64,000 nt of DNA from contig CACXCN010000031.1 in NCBI GenBank assembly GCA_902766095.1, forward strand, positions 1-64,000, given 5' to 3'. The notes below the pieces were generated by a model. It saw nothing but the letters and a program-made list of their open reading frames with translations, searched no databases and was not told the origin of the DNA. This DNA comes from an uncultured Selenomonas sp. (GTDB taxonomy: Bacteria > Bacillota > Negativicutes > Selenomonadales > Selenomonadaceae). The position numbers and the translations under genes are program-made. How positions within the stretch are numbered: position 1 is the stretch's first letter; each line of letters begins with the position of its first letter. Below are positions 53,536 to 64,000 of the stretch, in pieces.

Positions 53536-54669
53536 TCACGACCGACACCACCGCCAGCGGCAGAGCAGAATGGCAATAACCAGATACGAGGCAGCCATCA
53601 CCGCTAATGCTGTCAGGCTGGTACTCAGCCCGGGCGTGTGTCCGGCCAGGAAAAGCTGGCGGACGTTGTTCGAGAACCAGGTCAGTGGGAACAGGTGCGC
53701 GATGTCTTGGAGTACGGGTGGCAGCGAATCCAGCGGCCAGGTATAGCCCGACAAGATGAAGGCTGCGACCGGATACATGATAATGGCGCGCAGGAACTGC
53801 ATCTCGTTCTGAAAGCAGCTGGCGACGAACATACCGAAGCCCATCGCAGCAGCTATGAACAGCAGCGACAGTGACATGAGCTGCCACAGCGGTGCCTGTA
53901 GTGGCAGGCCGACGACCGCCTCGATGAGAGCCACGATGATGAGCCAGGCGATGACCGCCTGTGACCAATAGAACAGCAGTTTTGCTAGGACGAGCTGCCA
54001 GGCGGGTGCCACTGCGGCTTCGTCCGGATGCTCGGTCTCGTAGCTGATACTAGCTCCTACAGCAAAGAATATGCCTTGCTGGAAGGCGACGCAGGCAAGG
54101 CCGAGCAGGAAGAATTTCACATAGCCCTGAGTCGGATTGTCGAGTACGCGATAGTTCACCGTTACAGGCGCGATATGTTTCGCCATTGCTTCCTTGTCGG
54201 CTCCGAGGCGGAGAGCAGCGCGTTCCGCAGCGACCTTGGTCGAGAAGCTATTGACGATATCCTGAGCTGCCGAGCTCGTCACATTCGTCACGATGATGTT
54301 TGCGCCATTCACCATATAGAGTACGGTTGAATGGCTGCCCGTCTTGACATGGCGCGCAAAATCTTTCGGAATGCCGATGGCGACGAGGGCCGTCTTATCC
54401 CGCAGAGCCTGCTGCATCTCCTCCTGAGATGATACATAGGCTGTAATGCTGTAGCTGTCGCTGGCTTCGAAGTCTTTGATGAGTTCACGGCTCAGCGCCG
54501 AGTTATCCTCGTCATAGATGACGGCAGGGATGTTCTTTACCAGATTCGGGTAGTAAAGCATACCGAATACGATGAGATAGGCCACGCCGGCGGCAAACAG
54601 GAAGCCGATGCGCCGCGGATCGTGCAGCGACTGCCAGAACTCGCGCTTCAAAAGTCGGAGGATATTCAT
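53536..54669 (-). CDS. ABC-2 type permease (YhhJ/YbhR-like)
   Basis: 377 residues. One helix near the N-terminus (RRIGFLFAAGVAYLIVFGML), a large extracytoplasmic domain (about 45-170: AVIYDEDNSALSRELI), then five helices. Pairs with the preceding permease; the ABC ATPase is not encoded here. Confidence 0.8.
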   Translation of the reverse strand: MNILRLLKREFWQSLHDPRRIGFLFAAGVAYLIVFGMLYYPNLVKNIPAVIYDEDNSALSRELIKDFEASDSYSITAYVSSQEEMQQALRDKTALVAIGIPKDFARHVKTGSHSTVLYMVNGANIIVTNVTSSAAQDIVNSFSTKVAAERAALRLGADKEAMAKHIAPVTVNYRVLDNPTQGYVKFFLLGLACVAFQQGIFFAVGASISYETEHPDEAAVAPAWQLVLAKLLFYWSQAVIAWLIIVALIEAVVGLPLQAPLWQLMSLSLLFIAAAMGFGMFVASCFQNEMQFLRAIIMYPVAAFILSGYTWPLDSLPPVLQDIAHLFPLTWFSNNVRQLFLAGHTPGLSTSLTALAVMAASYLVIAILLCRWRWCRS

Positions 54670-54670
54670 C

Positions 54671-55873
54671 TCAGCTCACCTCCCCTGCCGTTGCTGCGGC
54701 ACGGTGTTTCTCTCGGAAATGGCGGCGGATGGCGAATATGAGCTCGCCGAGGCTGCCAGGGATGAGGCAACCGAGCAACATGCAGCCAAGATTCGGCCAA
54801 AGATCAGGCGAATACCCATTCAGCATGATATCGCGCAGGACATCACCGGAATAGCTCATCGGCAGCAGGCTGCCGAACATGTAGGCGTAGCTCGACATAT
54901 CGAAGGTCGGCCAGGACAGACCCGAATACAGCACGCCCGGCATGATGTAGAGCATCGGTATCTGCAGCGAGAGCGGCCGGCTCGGCGAGCAGGCGGAGAA
55001 CAGCATGAGGGCTCCGGCCACGAATAGCAGGAAGCCCGTGGCATCGATGAAGGCGTCGAGCCAGTTTCCCACCATCGGCACGGCAAAAACATAGATGCAG
55101 ATCAGCATGGCGATAGTGAATCCGACGAGACTCCACAATATGTAGGGAATGACTTTCGCCGGCAGGAGGAGCCAGACTGGTACCGACGGCCATTGACGGC
55201 GTTGCAGCTCCGTGATGAGCAGCGGAGCCAGTGCCAGCATAAGACCAATCTGGAGGCCGTTCAGCATGAGGCCGCCGAGCATGAATTCCGTATAGCCATT
55301 GACCGGATTGCCGAGTATACGCACGCCGAGGCGGACGGGATAGACCGTATTGAGTGCCTCCTGCGGCAGCAGGCCGGCGCTCTGCATGACGGAGTTGGCC
55401 ACCGATACGCAGAGACTGCGTGCGATCTCCTGAGCTGCCGCTATGGCCGCATTGCCGAACATATTGTTCGCGGAATCGACCATGAGCATGATATCCGCTG
55501 TATCACCCGTCTTGAAATCTTTTGAGAAATCCTGCGGTATCTCGAGTGCAGCCCGGGCCTCACCGCTGTATATGGCCTCGCGCATCTCCTCCTCGCTCTG
55601 GACATATGCAGTTATAGTGAAGCGGTCGGAATCGCCAAACGCCGTTATGATCTGGCGGGAAACGTTGCTCTGCTCCTCATCATAGATGCAGAGCGGTATG
55701 TCATTGACCACGTTGTAGGTGTAGACGCAGCCGAACAGGAGGGCAAAGGCTACTGGGACACCGATATTGATCAGGCATACCTTGCTTCTTACCAAATACC
55801 GCATCTCGGCACCGAATATGGCAGCGAACTGGCGGAGCCACCCGGATAACCCCGGCTGCCTGGTGCCGCTCAT
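54671..55873 (-). CDS. ABC-2 type permease
   Basis: 400 residues with the same layout as its downstream neighbour (CIYDEEQSNVSRQIITAF in the outer domain), a paralog. Its start overlaps the stop of the membrane-fusion gene (ATGA). Confidence 0.8.
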   Translation of the reverse strand: MSGTRQPGLSGWLRQFAAIFGAEMRYLVRSKVCLINIGVPVAFALLFGCVYTYNVVNDIPLCIYDEEQSNVSRQIITAFGDSDRFTITAYVQSEEEMREAIYSGEARAALEIPQDFSKDFKTGDTADIMLMVDSANNMFGNAAIAAAQEIARSLCVSVANSVMQSAGLLPQEALNTVYPVRLGVRILGNPVNGYTEFMLGGLMLNGLQIGLMLALAPLLITELQRRQWPSVPVWLLLPAKVIPYILWSLVGFTIAMLICIYVFAVPMVGNWLDAFIDATGFLLFVAGALMLFSACSPSRPLSLQIPMLYIMPGVLYSGLSWPTFDMSSYAYMFGSLLPMSYSGDVLRDIMLNGYSPDLWPNLGCMLLGCLIPGSLGELIFAIRRHFREKHRAAATAGEVS

Positions 55874-56892
55874 GACTTCTCACCAGCCGTTGCCAGCCGG
55901 AATCTCATGCCGGGCCATAGGGCGGGCGAGTTGACCTGTATCTTGACATTAAAGCTGATGATATCGCTGGCATCGGCCCGCTCGCTCGTGGCACGCTGCG
56001 TGGCGAATTCCGCTTTCTTGCTGATATCGGTCACGGTGCCGGTCACGCGTGTCTCACCATCGCGGCCGATGAGCTCGACCTCCTGACCGAGTGAGAAATC
56101 CTTCAACTGGGTTTCGGGCACTTTGATATCCACCCAGTTATCGGTCGGGTCCTGTATGGCGACGAGCGGTGTTCCCGTCGATATCATGGATCCCTCTTCG
56201 ATGTATTTCTCGGTTATAACGCCATCGAACGGGGCCCGTATCTCCGTCTCGTCGAGATTCACATCGACTTCCTGCAGGGCAGCCTGGGCCTGCTCGAGCT
56301 GCTTGGCCAGAGCCTCCTCCTTTGCCTTGTCGGCGCTGACCTGCATCGTACCGGAGGCGGCCTCATCGACAGCCGCCTGAGCCTGATTGGCTGCGGCCTG
56401 AGCCGTCTCATAGCGCGTAGCATACTGGTCATAGGTCTGCTGGGAAACTGCCCCGTCCGCCAGCAAGTCGCGATAGCGTACATAGTCCGCCTGAGCGAGC
56501 GATAAATCGGACTGTGCCTTGTCGAGTGCTGCCCGAGCTTGCCCGACGGCAGAAGCTGTCGTTCCGGACTGCATACTCGTAACGACACCAGCCTGCAGCT
56601 GCTGAGCCTCTACATTCTTTATCGCGGCCTCGGCCTGCAGACGCTGGGCATCGAGTGAGCGCCGATCGATGCGTGCGATCACGTCACCGGCCTTCACCGT
56701 ATCGCCCTCTTTGACGAGCAGTTCGATGACGCGCCCGGATATCTTCGAGTTGATATCGATTTCCTTGGCATCTGCCCGCCCCCAGCTGACCGCTTGCGAC
56801 TTGTCAGCCGCTCCGCAGCCTGACAGCAGCAGTGCCGTCAGAGCCAGCAACAAGAGACTCAGAGCTGGGATTGTTTTCCTTATCTGCATCAT
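55870..56892 (-). CDS. HlyD-family membrane fusion lipoprotein (YbhG-like)
   Basis: About 340 residues. Lipobox LLLSGCGAAD (Cys near residue 26) predicts a lipoprotein. The barrel-sandwich hybrid (KISGRVIELLVKEGDTVKAGD) is split by a coiled-coil hairpin (about 85-205) and followed by a beta barrel (RAPFDGVITEKYIEEGS). Forms the periplasmic conduit of the exporter. Start 56892 chosen for spacing to AAGGAAGG; 56898 is close. Confidence 0.85.
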   Translation of the reverse strand: MMQIRKTIPALSLLLLALTALLLSGCGAADKSQAVSWGRADAKEIDINSKISGRVIELLVKEGDTVKAGDVIARIDRRSLDAQRLQAEAAIKNVEAQQLQAGVVTSMQSGTTASAVGQARAALDKAQSDLSLAQADYVRYRDLLADGAVSQQTYDQYATRYETAQAAANQAQAAVDEAASGTMQVSADKAKEEALAKQLEQAQAALQEVDVNLDETEIRAPFDGVITEKYIEEGSMISTGTPLVAIQDPTDNWVDIKVPETQLKDFSLGQEVELIGRDGETRVTGTVTDISKKAEFATQRATSERADASDIISFNVKIQVNSPALWPGMRFRLATAGEKS

Positions 56893-56909
56893 TACCATCC
56901 TTCCTTTAT

Positions 56910-56923
56910 TTGAACATGTTCAA
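56910..56923. promoter_or_regulatory. TetR-type operator before the exporter operon
   Basis: TTGAACATGTTCAA, perfect 14-bp palindrome, just upstream of the fusion-protein gene. The same sequence recurs upstream of tetR. Confidence 0.75.
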
Positions 56924-56980
56924 GTGACTGTCAAAAAACAAAGGGCACTATGCCCTTGCCCTTTATCCCTAGCATTTATC

Positions 56981-57637
56981 TCAAAATGCCAGCGGAATAT
57001 TTATGAGTTCGCTGGCAATATGTTTCCAAAGGTCTCCTTTTTGCTGCATGCGCTGTATGGTGGCCTTTATCTCATCGTCAGATACCTTGAACAAGACCAG
57101 GACTGCGCACGTTATGTCCTTCCGGCTGGCTACGAGATCTACCGGATGATCGAAATACATCTCGGCCAGGCAGCCATGCATGGCCCCCTTGAGCAGCAGC
57201 GCCTTGCGGTAGTATTCATCATTGGTGAAGGCATCACCGAATTCGCGTTTGGCCAGACGAGCGAATGCCTGGACGAACGTCTCGAATATGAGTGGCGAGT
57301 TGTAGCATTGGTAATAGATTTCGCGGATATTCTTGTCCTCAGACAATGTCTTCAGCTCAGTCTCGCATACTGCTGCATAGCGGAATGCCGGTGTCTCATC
57401 GGCGCAGCAGGCTTCGATGCGCTCGATACATTCGCGGATGATGTTGCGGAACAGGTCCTGGAATATTTCTTCCTTGTTGCGATAGAAATAATAGATGCTG
57501 CCCGTGAGAACTCCGGAACGCTCGACGATATGCCGGATTGTCGTCCGGCGGTAGCCATCCTGGACCAGACTGTCCTTCGTCGCATTCAGGATGCGTTCCT
57601 TTATCTCCTTCGTATGCTCGGGAGATATTTTTCTCAT
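56981..57637 (-). CDS. TetR-family regulator of the exporter
   Basis: 218 residues. N-terminal HTH: RILNATKDSLVQDGYRRTTI, then VLTGSIYYFYRNKEEIF (the typical YxHFxxKEEL segment). The C-terminal ligand domain is helical. Encoded directly upstream of the exporter operon on the same strand, with identical palindromes in front of both. Confidence 0.88.
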   Translation of the reverse strand: MRKISPEHTKEIKERILNATKDSLVQDGYRRTTIRHIVERSGVLTGSIYYFYRNKEEIFQDLFRNIIRECIERIEACCADETPAFRYAAVCETELKTLSEDKNIREIYYQCYNSPLIFETFVQAFARLAKREFGDAFTNDEYYRKALLLKGAMHGCLAEMYFDHPVDLVASRKDITCAVLVLFKVSDDEIKATIQRMQQKGDLWKHIASELINIPLAF

Positions 57638-57685
57638 GAGTCTCCCTCCTCTGTGTATGATTCCGTAGAGAAAACGCCTTTCATA

Positions 57686-57703
57686 TATTGAACATGTTCA
57701 ATA
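57686..57703. promoter_or_regulatory. TetR-type operator before tetR
   Basis: TATTGAACATGTTCAATA, 18-bp perfect palindrome containing the 14-bp core found at 56910-56923. It lies 50 bases before the tetR start, consistent with autoregulation. Confidence 0.78.
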
Positions 57704-57775
57704 ATTATTGTAGCTCTGAATTCCTTATTGTCAAGTGCAAGCGCCCGATCCACTGGTGCGATGGCTTAGGAAGAC

Positions 57776-57804
57776 AAAAAGGAGGCTGCTGTTCACAGTC
57801 TCCT
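57776..57804 (-). terminator. intrinsic terminator of the deacetylase gene
   Basis: AGGAGGCTG (57780-57788) and CAGTCTCCT (57796-57804) form a stem; read on the minus strand it is followed by TTTTT. Confidence 0.7.
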
Positions 57805-57810
57805 TCGATC

Positions 57811-58668
57811 TCAGGGGTTCGGTATGAAGCGGGCCAATAGCGTATGACCGCCCTTGACGAGGCTCGCCCGGTATCTCTCCAGAGGAGCAACCAGCGGCGC
57901 ATACTTCAACCGGGCCACGAAGCGTGCATACGTGTGCGAGTTGCAACCGAATATCGGTACGCGGTCGAGGACGAACGGATTATTCGATGGTTCTGCGAGG
58001 CCGTAGTTGACCGTGAAAGCAGCCCGATAGCCGGCATCCTTCGTCATCTGCTCCACCTCTTCATCATAGGTGCCACAGGGGTAGGCGATGAAGTTGATAT
58101 TCTTCTTGAGATGCCATTCGATGGCAGCCTTGGAGTCCTCGAGCTGTTTCTTGATCTCGGCTTTGGAGCCGGCCTTTTCCTCTGAAAGCTCCATATGCGA
58201 CAGCGTATGACTCTCGAAATCGATGAGCCCGCTCTCCTGCATGTCCGCTGCCTCGCTCCAGGTCAGATAGTTCGGATATACGCCGAGATAATCCGATATC
58301 AGGAATATGGTTGCCCGCAGATTGTATTTCTGCAGTACGGGATAGGCGTTCTTGTAGTTATCAATATAGCCGTCGTCGAATGTGATGATGACCGGCTTCT
58401 CAGGCAGCGGCGTGCCATTCTGCCAGGCATCCATCATTTTCGCCGGCGTTATGGTCGTGTAGCCATTATCGTGCAGATACTTCATCTGCTTCTCGAACTG
58501 ATCCGTGTGGACCGTCAGGGCATTGTTATCGCGGTCATTGATCTGATGATAGTTCAGTACCGGTACAGCCTGCGGCGGAGCCGAGGTCGCCACATGGTAC
58601 AACGCTGCGGCCGCCAGACAGAACAGGACAATAACGGCAACGACGATATTTCTCAAGCGCTTATTCAT
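57811..58668 (-). CDS. polysaccharide deacetylase (NodB domain)
   Basis: 285 residues with an N-terminal membrane anchor (IVVAVIVLFCLAAAALYHV). NodB motifs: TFDDGYIDNY (catalytic Asp and metal Asp), SHTLSHMEL (HxxxH) and YPCGTYDEE. Similar in layout to PgaB/IcaB deacetylases. Substrate is likely an N-acetylated cell-surface glycan. Confidence 0.85.
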   Translation of the reverse strand: MNKRLRNIVVAVIVLFCLAAAALYHVATSAPPQAVPVLNYHQINDRDNNALTVHTDQFEKQMKYLHDNGYTTITPAKMMDAWQNGTPLPEKPVIITFDDGYIDNYKNAYPVLQKYNLRATIFLISDYLGVYPNYLTWSEAADMQESGLIDFESHTLSHMELSEEKAGSKAEIKKQLEDSKAAIEWHLKKNINFIAYPCGTYDEEVEQMTKDAGYRAAFTVNYGLAEPSNNPFVLDRVPIFGCNSHTYARFVARLKYAPLVAPLERYRASLVKGGHTLLARFIPNP

Positions 58669-58775
58669 GATGAAAAATTTTCTCCCGCCTTTATAGTGCT
58701 GGTTTTGTCGTGCTTATCGCACGCCCACTATTCTATAACAGAGCGCTGCATAGTGTCAAGGCAGGTCGCAAGCGA

Positions 58776-59471
58776 TCAGGCGGAATGCCAGAGGCTGACC
58801 ATCTCTGTAGCCGCCTGCAGCGGATCTGTCGCGCCGGCGATGGCACTGACGACGAAGAATCCCTCCACGCCGGTAGCTTTCAAATCTTTCAGATCGCGCG
58901 ACTTCACGCCTCCGCCAACGACTACCGGCAAAGGGCTGAGCCGGTGCAGCTCCGTGAGTTCTGAAAACGTGCGCTGGATGAAACGTCCGTCGGCGGTATG
59001 ACCAGCCTCGGGCTTCGTGTCCGTGGCATGCAGCGGACCAGCCCCGAAATAATCGATATCGGCGGTATCGGTGTTCTTTACGTAATCCAGCAGGTCAGCC
59101 GTAGGCGCCGAGAGTCCGACGATGGATTCCGGACCGAGCAACTTGCGGCAGACAGCTGTAGGGATATCGCTCTGACCGACGTGGATGCCGTCCACTTTTA
59201 TATTCTGCTCGCGTGCAGCCAACACGACGTCGAGACGATCATCGACGAGCAGGGCCACGTCCTCGGATTTCCCGAGTTCGGCAATCACGGCGGCGGCACG
59301 GCCGGTCTCCGCTATGAGCTCCCGGGCGCTGGCCGTCTTCGACCGTATCTGCACACAGGTAAATCCGCCCTGCAGCGCCGCGCGTACGATATCGCTGACT
59401 GGGCGCCCCAGCGTATTCTCTGGTCCTACCACGAGATACGCCGATATATCAAGTTTCTTCCTCATGTTCAT
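58776..59471 (-). CDS. thiE: thiamine-phosphate synthase
   Basis: 231 residues. A TIM barrel with VQIRSKTASARELI, VALLVDDRLDVVLA, GIHVGQSDIPTAVCR, and VVVGGGV near the end, all ThiE hallmarks. It joins HMP-PP with thiazole phosphate. AAAGGAAG lies 9 bases before the ATG. End of the thi cluster. Confidence 0.92.
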   Translation of the reverse strand: MNMRKKLDISAYLVVGPENTLGRPVSDIVRAALQGGFTCVQIRSKTASARELIAETGRAAAVIAELGKSEDVALLVDDRLDVVLAAREQNIKVDGIHVGQSDIPTAVCRKLLGPESIVGLSAPTADLLDYVKNTDTADIDYFGAGPLHATDTKPEAGHTADGRFIQRTFSELTELHRLSPLPVVVGGGVKSRDLKDLKATGVEGFFVVSAIAGATDPLQAATEMVSLWHSA

Positions 59472-59490
59472 ATCGCCATACTTCCTTTAC

Positions 59491-59799
59491 TCAACCCTTG
59501 TCAGCTGCGATTTTCTCTTCGAGTCGTTCCAGCTTGCCATGCATCATATCCTTGTAACCGGGGCGGATATCGGCTTTGAGGACGACTTCGGTGCGGATGC
59601 CCTGGTCAGCCAGGACCATGGTGGCTCGCTTCACGACATCCATGACGTCATCCCACTCGCCTTCGATCTCTGTGAACATGGAGGTCGTGCGACAGCTCAG
59701 GCCGGAGTCGCGTATGACCTTCACGACCTGCCCGACATACGATGACATCTCCTCTCCCGTACCACATGGAGCAATGGCTACAGCAATCAATGTATTCAT
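59491..59799 (-). CDS. thiamine-binding-type protein (MTH1187/YqgV family)
   Basis: About 102 residues with the family pattern: NTLIAVAIAPCGTG, then TTSMFTEIEGEWDDV. Members bind thiamine-like ligands in a ferredoxin-like fold. Two adjacent ATG codons (59802 and 59799) follow GAGGG. Confidence 0.78.
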   Translation of the reverse strand: MNTLIAVAIAPCGTGEEMSSYVGQVVKVIRDSGLSCRTTSMFTEIEGEWDDVMDVVKRATMVLADQGIRTEVVLKADIRPGYKDMMHGKLERLEEKIAADKG

Positions 59800-59843
59800 C
59801 ATAACCCTCTTTCCTGTAAAGCAATCAGCTGGGCGAACGGTGC

Positions 59844-60725
59844 TCAACAGTTTGTATACGCATCGATCTGCGAGGCCAGCTGAGCCGGATTCGCATCGCT
59901 GAACAGCGCGAATTCGCTCTGGGCCACCGCCTCGGCATCCGCCTGATATAACTCATCGCGGAACATGTATTCGAAAGAGCCCGGGCCTGCAGCTTTGGCC
60001 GCAGCGGCGGCGCCAGCATAATTGTACATCTGGACAGCAGTCAGCGCCGCGGTGAAAGCATCAGCCACAGCAGCGTATACGGCCGTCACGCCACCCAGGG
60101 AACAGCCAGCACCGGTGATGCGAGTGAAAAGCTCGGAGCCCCCCTTCGCGATGGCCACCAGGCTGCCATCCGTGACGAGATCGCATGCTCCCGAGACCGC
60201 GACTACGCCTTTGATGGCCTTAGCGACAGCCATAGCCGGGCGCAGAGCCGCCGTGATGGAGTCCGTCGAATCGACGCCGCGCACTCCACTGTCTGCCGTC
60301 AGACTCTCTACGCTCCAAAGGTCGGCCAGAGCGATCAGCTCTGAGGCATTGCCGCGAACGATGGTCGGCGGTGTATGGAACAGCTCCGCGAGTATGATGC
60401 GACGCTCCGCCCCTACCCCGATGCCGACGGGGTCGAGCACCCAGGGTTTGTGCTTCGCTGCCAGCTCAGCAGCCGTACGGAGCATGCTCTCCGCATGGAC
60501 CGGCAGCAATGTCCCCATATTGATATACATGGCATCGCCGATGTCAGCCATACCGACACCTTCGTCAGGCAAGTAGACCATGGCCGCCGAGCCGCCCACT
60601 GCGAGCTGCGTGTTCGCCACAAGATTGATGGTAACATTGTTCGTTATGGAAGGGACGAGCGGATTCTTTTCTTGAGCTGCTTTGACTGCGGCTGCAATGC
60701 AGTTTTGTAATTCTTTTTTATCCAT
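59844..60725 (-). CDS. thiM: hydroxyethylthiazole kinase
   Basis: 293 residues from the ATG at 60725. PLVPSITNNVTINLVANTQLAVGGSAAM, VLDPVGIGVG, GNASEL and ITGAGCSLGGV are ThiM signatures. Salvages thiazole for ThiE. No TPP riboswitch consensus upstream. Confidence 0.93.
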   Translation of the reverse strand: MDKKELQNCIAAAVKAAQEKNPLVPSITNNVTINLVANTQLAVGGSAAMVYLPDEGVGMADIGDAMYINMGTLLPVHAESMLRTAAELAAKHKPWVLDPVGIGVGAERRIILAELFHTPPTIVRGNASELIALADLWSVESLTADSGVRGVDSTDSITAALRPAMAVAKAIKGVVAVSGACDLVTDGSLVAIAKGGSELFTRITGAGCSLGGVTAVYAAVADAFTAALTAVQMYNYAGAAAAAKAAGPGSFEYMFRDELYQADAEAVAQSEFALFSDANPAQLASQIDAYTNC

Positions 60726-60755
60726 TATATCATATCCTATCATGCAAGCATTCAT

Positions 60756-60809
60756 AAAAAAAGAAAAGCTCCACCTATCGATTATGCAATAATCTCTAGC
60801 TATGGAGCC
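60756..60809 (-). terminator. nested-hairpin terminator before thiM
   Basis: On the minus strand GCTCCA pairs with TGGAGC around an inner GATTAT/ATAATC hairpin, followed by TTTTCTTTTTTT. It ends the preceding trpF transcript, or attenuates thiM. Confidence 0.75.
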
Positions 60810-60826
60810 TCTCTGTGTCGTCCGAA

Positions 60827-61120
60827 TCAACGTACAGGTGTATTTATTTCTTTTATGACTTTCGATTCCTCGCGCCCCATGCACCAGCCTAGAACCTTGA
60901 TCTCAGCATAAAGCATCAGACGCTGCTCACGATTGTCCTGCTTCTGACTCATGAGTTGCTGATACTCCTTGCGGTCCAGGTCATAGCGAGCCCTTATCTC
61001 CTGCGGAGACCGCGGCTTTTCAGGACGGTTGGATCTGTGTATCCGGGCCAATTCCTCAACTGTCAACGGCTTTTGCTGGCCACGTTCACTATCCACTACC
61101 ACAGCAAGGTCATCTCCCAT
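60827..61120 (-). CDS. hypothetical helical protein downstream of trpF
   Basis: At least 97 residues, rich in charged residues (KPLTVEELARIHRSNRPEK, RARYDLDRKEYQQLM). The same frame is open back into the trpF stop region (LGNLPVYKADEVIETIEEM) so the true start may lie further upstream at a non-ATG codon; no good ribosome site is seen. Function unknown. Confidence 0.4.
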   Translation of the reverse strand: MGDDLAVVVDSERGQQKPLTVEELARIHRSNRPEKPRSPQEIRARYDLDRKEYQQLMSQKQDNREQRLMLYAEIKVLGWCMGREESKVIKEINTPVR

Positions 61121-61175
61121 TCCTCTATCGTCTCTATGACTTCATCAGCTTTGTATACGGGCAGATTGCCAAGGG

Positions 61176-61799
61176 TCAGATTTCCCAATTATCCAGGTTC
61201 TTGACCACTCGCATAAATGCCTTGATCTTCTTTATATCCTTGGACCCGTCTGTCTCGAGGCCACTGGAAGCATCGACTGCGAAGGGATGAAGGATGCGAT
61301 ATACGTCGGCAACATTGCTGCTGTTTATGCCCCCAGCAACAATCACACCCCGTCTCACTTTCTTTATTTCAGGGGCGGCCTGCCGCCAGTCAAAAACCTC
61401 TCCAGCTCCACCTGGCGCGGCCTTGTTCCCCTTATCAATCAGTACCAGCTCACAGGGATATTCATTCGCCGCCTCCGGCGTAAAATCATCCCCATAGCGA
61501 AACGCCTTGATTATGGGATAGTCAATCTTCTTTGCATAATCAATCGACTCATGCCCATGCAGCTGGACATAATCAAGCTGGCATTGCTCAGCAATCCTGT
61601 TCACGACCTCCGGATCTTCATCGACAAAGACCCCCACCTTGCGGATGCGGCCGAGATGCTGTATGATATCAGCCACTGTCTCAGGAGCTACATAGCGCTT
61701 GCTAGAGGGCCAAAACATGAACCCGACAAAAGCAGCTCCTGATTTTTCTGCACTACGCGCGTCCTCGTAGTTAGAAAATCCGCACATTTTGACCAGCAT
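61176..61799 (-). CDS. trpF: phosphoribosylanthranilate isomerase
   Basis: 207 residues. VKMCGFSNYEDARSAEKSGA with catalytic Cys, VGVFVDED, VQLHGHES and VDASSGLETDGSKD with catalytic Asp: TrpF. Isolated from other trp genes in the window. Upstream 61800-61986 holds AT-rich spacer; I see no leader peptide. Confidence 0.93.
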   Translation of the reverse strand: MLVKMCGFSNYEDARSAEKSGAAFVGFMFWPSSKRYVAPETVADIIQHLGRIRKVGVFVDEDPEVVNRIAEQCQLDYVQLHGHESIDYAKKIDYPIIKAFRYGDDFTPEAANEYPCELVLIDKGNKAAPGGAGEVFDWRQAAPEIKKVRRGVIVAGGINSSNVADVYRILHPFAVDASSGLETDGSKDIKKIKAFMRVVKNLDNWEI

Positions 61800-61986
61800 G
61801 AATGTCCTCCTTTCCTAAAAAACACTTGCTCACTTGTACATCTAAAATATGGCTTCGCATATTTATACCACTAAATTGTAAACCTTGCCATAATCATACA
61901 CGCTCATGTTTATACTGTCAAGACTATGTACCCTCTTAGAAAACATGTTCTGAAATAACTGTATCTAAACGCATAGTCATGAAACT

Positions 61987-62145
61987 CTATTTATTTGTCT
62001 CTTCAGCCGCCTCGAGGTCGTCATAAAGAGAGGAAAGGGCACGCTTCGCTATGAATATCGGACAGCTTGGCGAACATATATCGCAATGCCCGCAACATTC
62101 TTTCACAGCCGTGAGGGCTGCCCGCACTTTTTCTATCTGCAGCAT
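61987..62145 (-). CDS. 52-residue Cys-rich protein
   Basis: The ATG at 62145 has AAAGGAGG at good distance. The centre reads CCGHCDICSPSCP: five Cys in 13 residues, apt for an iron-sulfur cluster or zinc; flanked by helices. No family recognised. Lies downstream of clpB behind a GGAGAC/GTCTCC hairpin. Confidence 0.55.
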   Translation of the reverse strand: MLQIEKVRAALTAVKECCGHCDICSPSCPIFIAKRALSSLYDDLEAAEETNK

Positions 62146-62242
62146 GATCTGCCTCCTTTTGAAACAGGAACAGGAGACCATACCCCTTCTCTGGTTACAG
62201 TCTCCCATTCTTTAATGAAACATATTTCTACGATTCTGAAAC

Positions 62243-64000
<1,758 letters not shown>

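Noticed and set aside
60726-60826. TPP riboswitch upstream of thiM
   Set aside because: The conserved CTGAGA and other TPP core elements are not present; the region is a terminator-type nested hairpin.

Overview
The window looks like a chromosome segment of a diderm Firmicute of the class Negativicutes (Selenomonas/Mitsuokella-like) carrying an inserted mobile element. The organism guess rests on a biotin-dependent methylmalonyl-CoA decarboxylase operon (mmd), an AsmA/TamB-like envelope protein that implies an outer membrane, type IV pilin-like genes next to Firmicute-style genes (mutS2, a spoIID-like gene, queH), and moderately GC-rich coding DNA. It is an inference from gene content.

About 1-24.4 kb: mobilizable element. 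The left part is AT-rich: a Dam-type adenine methyltransferase, a broken downstream gene fused to an IS3-type transposase relic, then two cas-less CRISPR mini-arrays of different types, three I-C-like repeats and two I-F-like repeats. A long minus-strand operon (11.4 to 1.9 kb) holds small membrane proteins sharing an undescribed 'FSSY...PDLSY' module, a zinc-ribbon Lar-like protein, a lytic transglycosylase, an HNH nuclease, a three-domain RNA repair enzyme (kinase, phosphatase, ligase), a HigA-like regulator and a 999-residue MobA/MobL relaxase. A divergent control region (11.4-11.8 kb) separates it from a plus-strand operon of mobilization-like, coiled-coil, small membrane and pentapeptide-repeat proteins. 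Further right are tRNA-Glu(UUC) with its own promoter and terminator, topoisomerase III, a 25-residue zinc microprotein, a radical-SAM gene pair, a large protein with an ArdC-like start, and SSB. No T4SS ATPase, coupling protein or clear integrase is visible, so it looks mobilizable rather than self-transmissible unless it extends left of the window.

About 24.4-64 kb: chromosome. mmdA, a 48-residue epsilon-like subunit and mmdC (no mmdB or mmdD nearby); an AsmA-like protein; an RlhA-like U32 protein; mutS2; a class A PBP; tyrS; yebC; ruvCAB; queH; a SpoIID-like protein; queA; a lone tyrosine recombinase; rpsO-pnp; a type IV pilus/pseudopilin cluster with a PilM-PilN fusion and a minimal prepilin peptidase; a gamma-carbonic anhydrase-like protein; an ABC-2 exporter (fusion lipoprotein plus two permeases, no ATPase) with a TetR regulator and matching palindromic operators; a polysaccharide deacetylase; thiM, a thiamine-binding-type gene and thiE; trpF; and the 3' part of clpB.

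Most striking observation: the single spacer of the I-F mini-array, read on the opposite strand, encodes WKLMTEIEK. The C-terminus of the adjacent relaxase reads WKFMTEIEK. The DNA matches 24 of 32 bases, half of the mismatches are synonymous third-codon positions, and the self site is preceded by a CC, the type I-F PAM. The array therefore probably targets the relaxase gene of a related, competing element while sparing its own. This and the RNA repair locus, the FSSY module family and the radical-SAM pair are the main leads.
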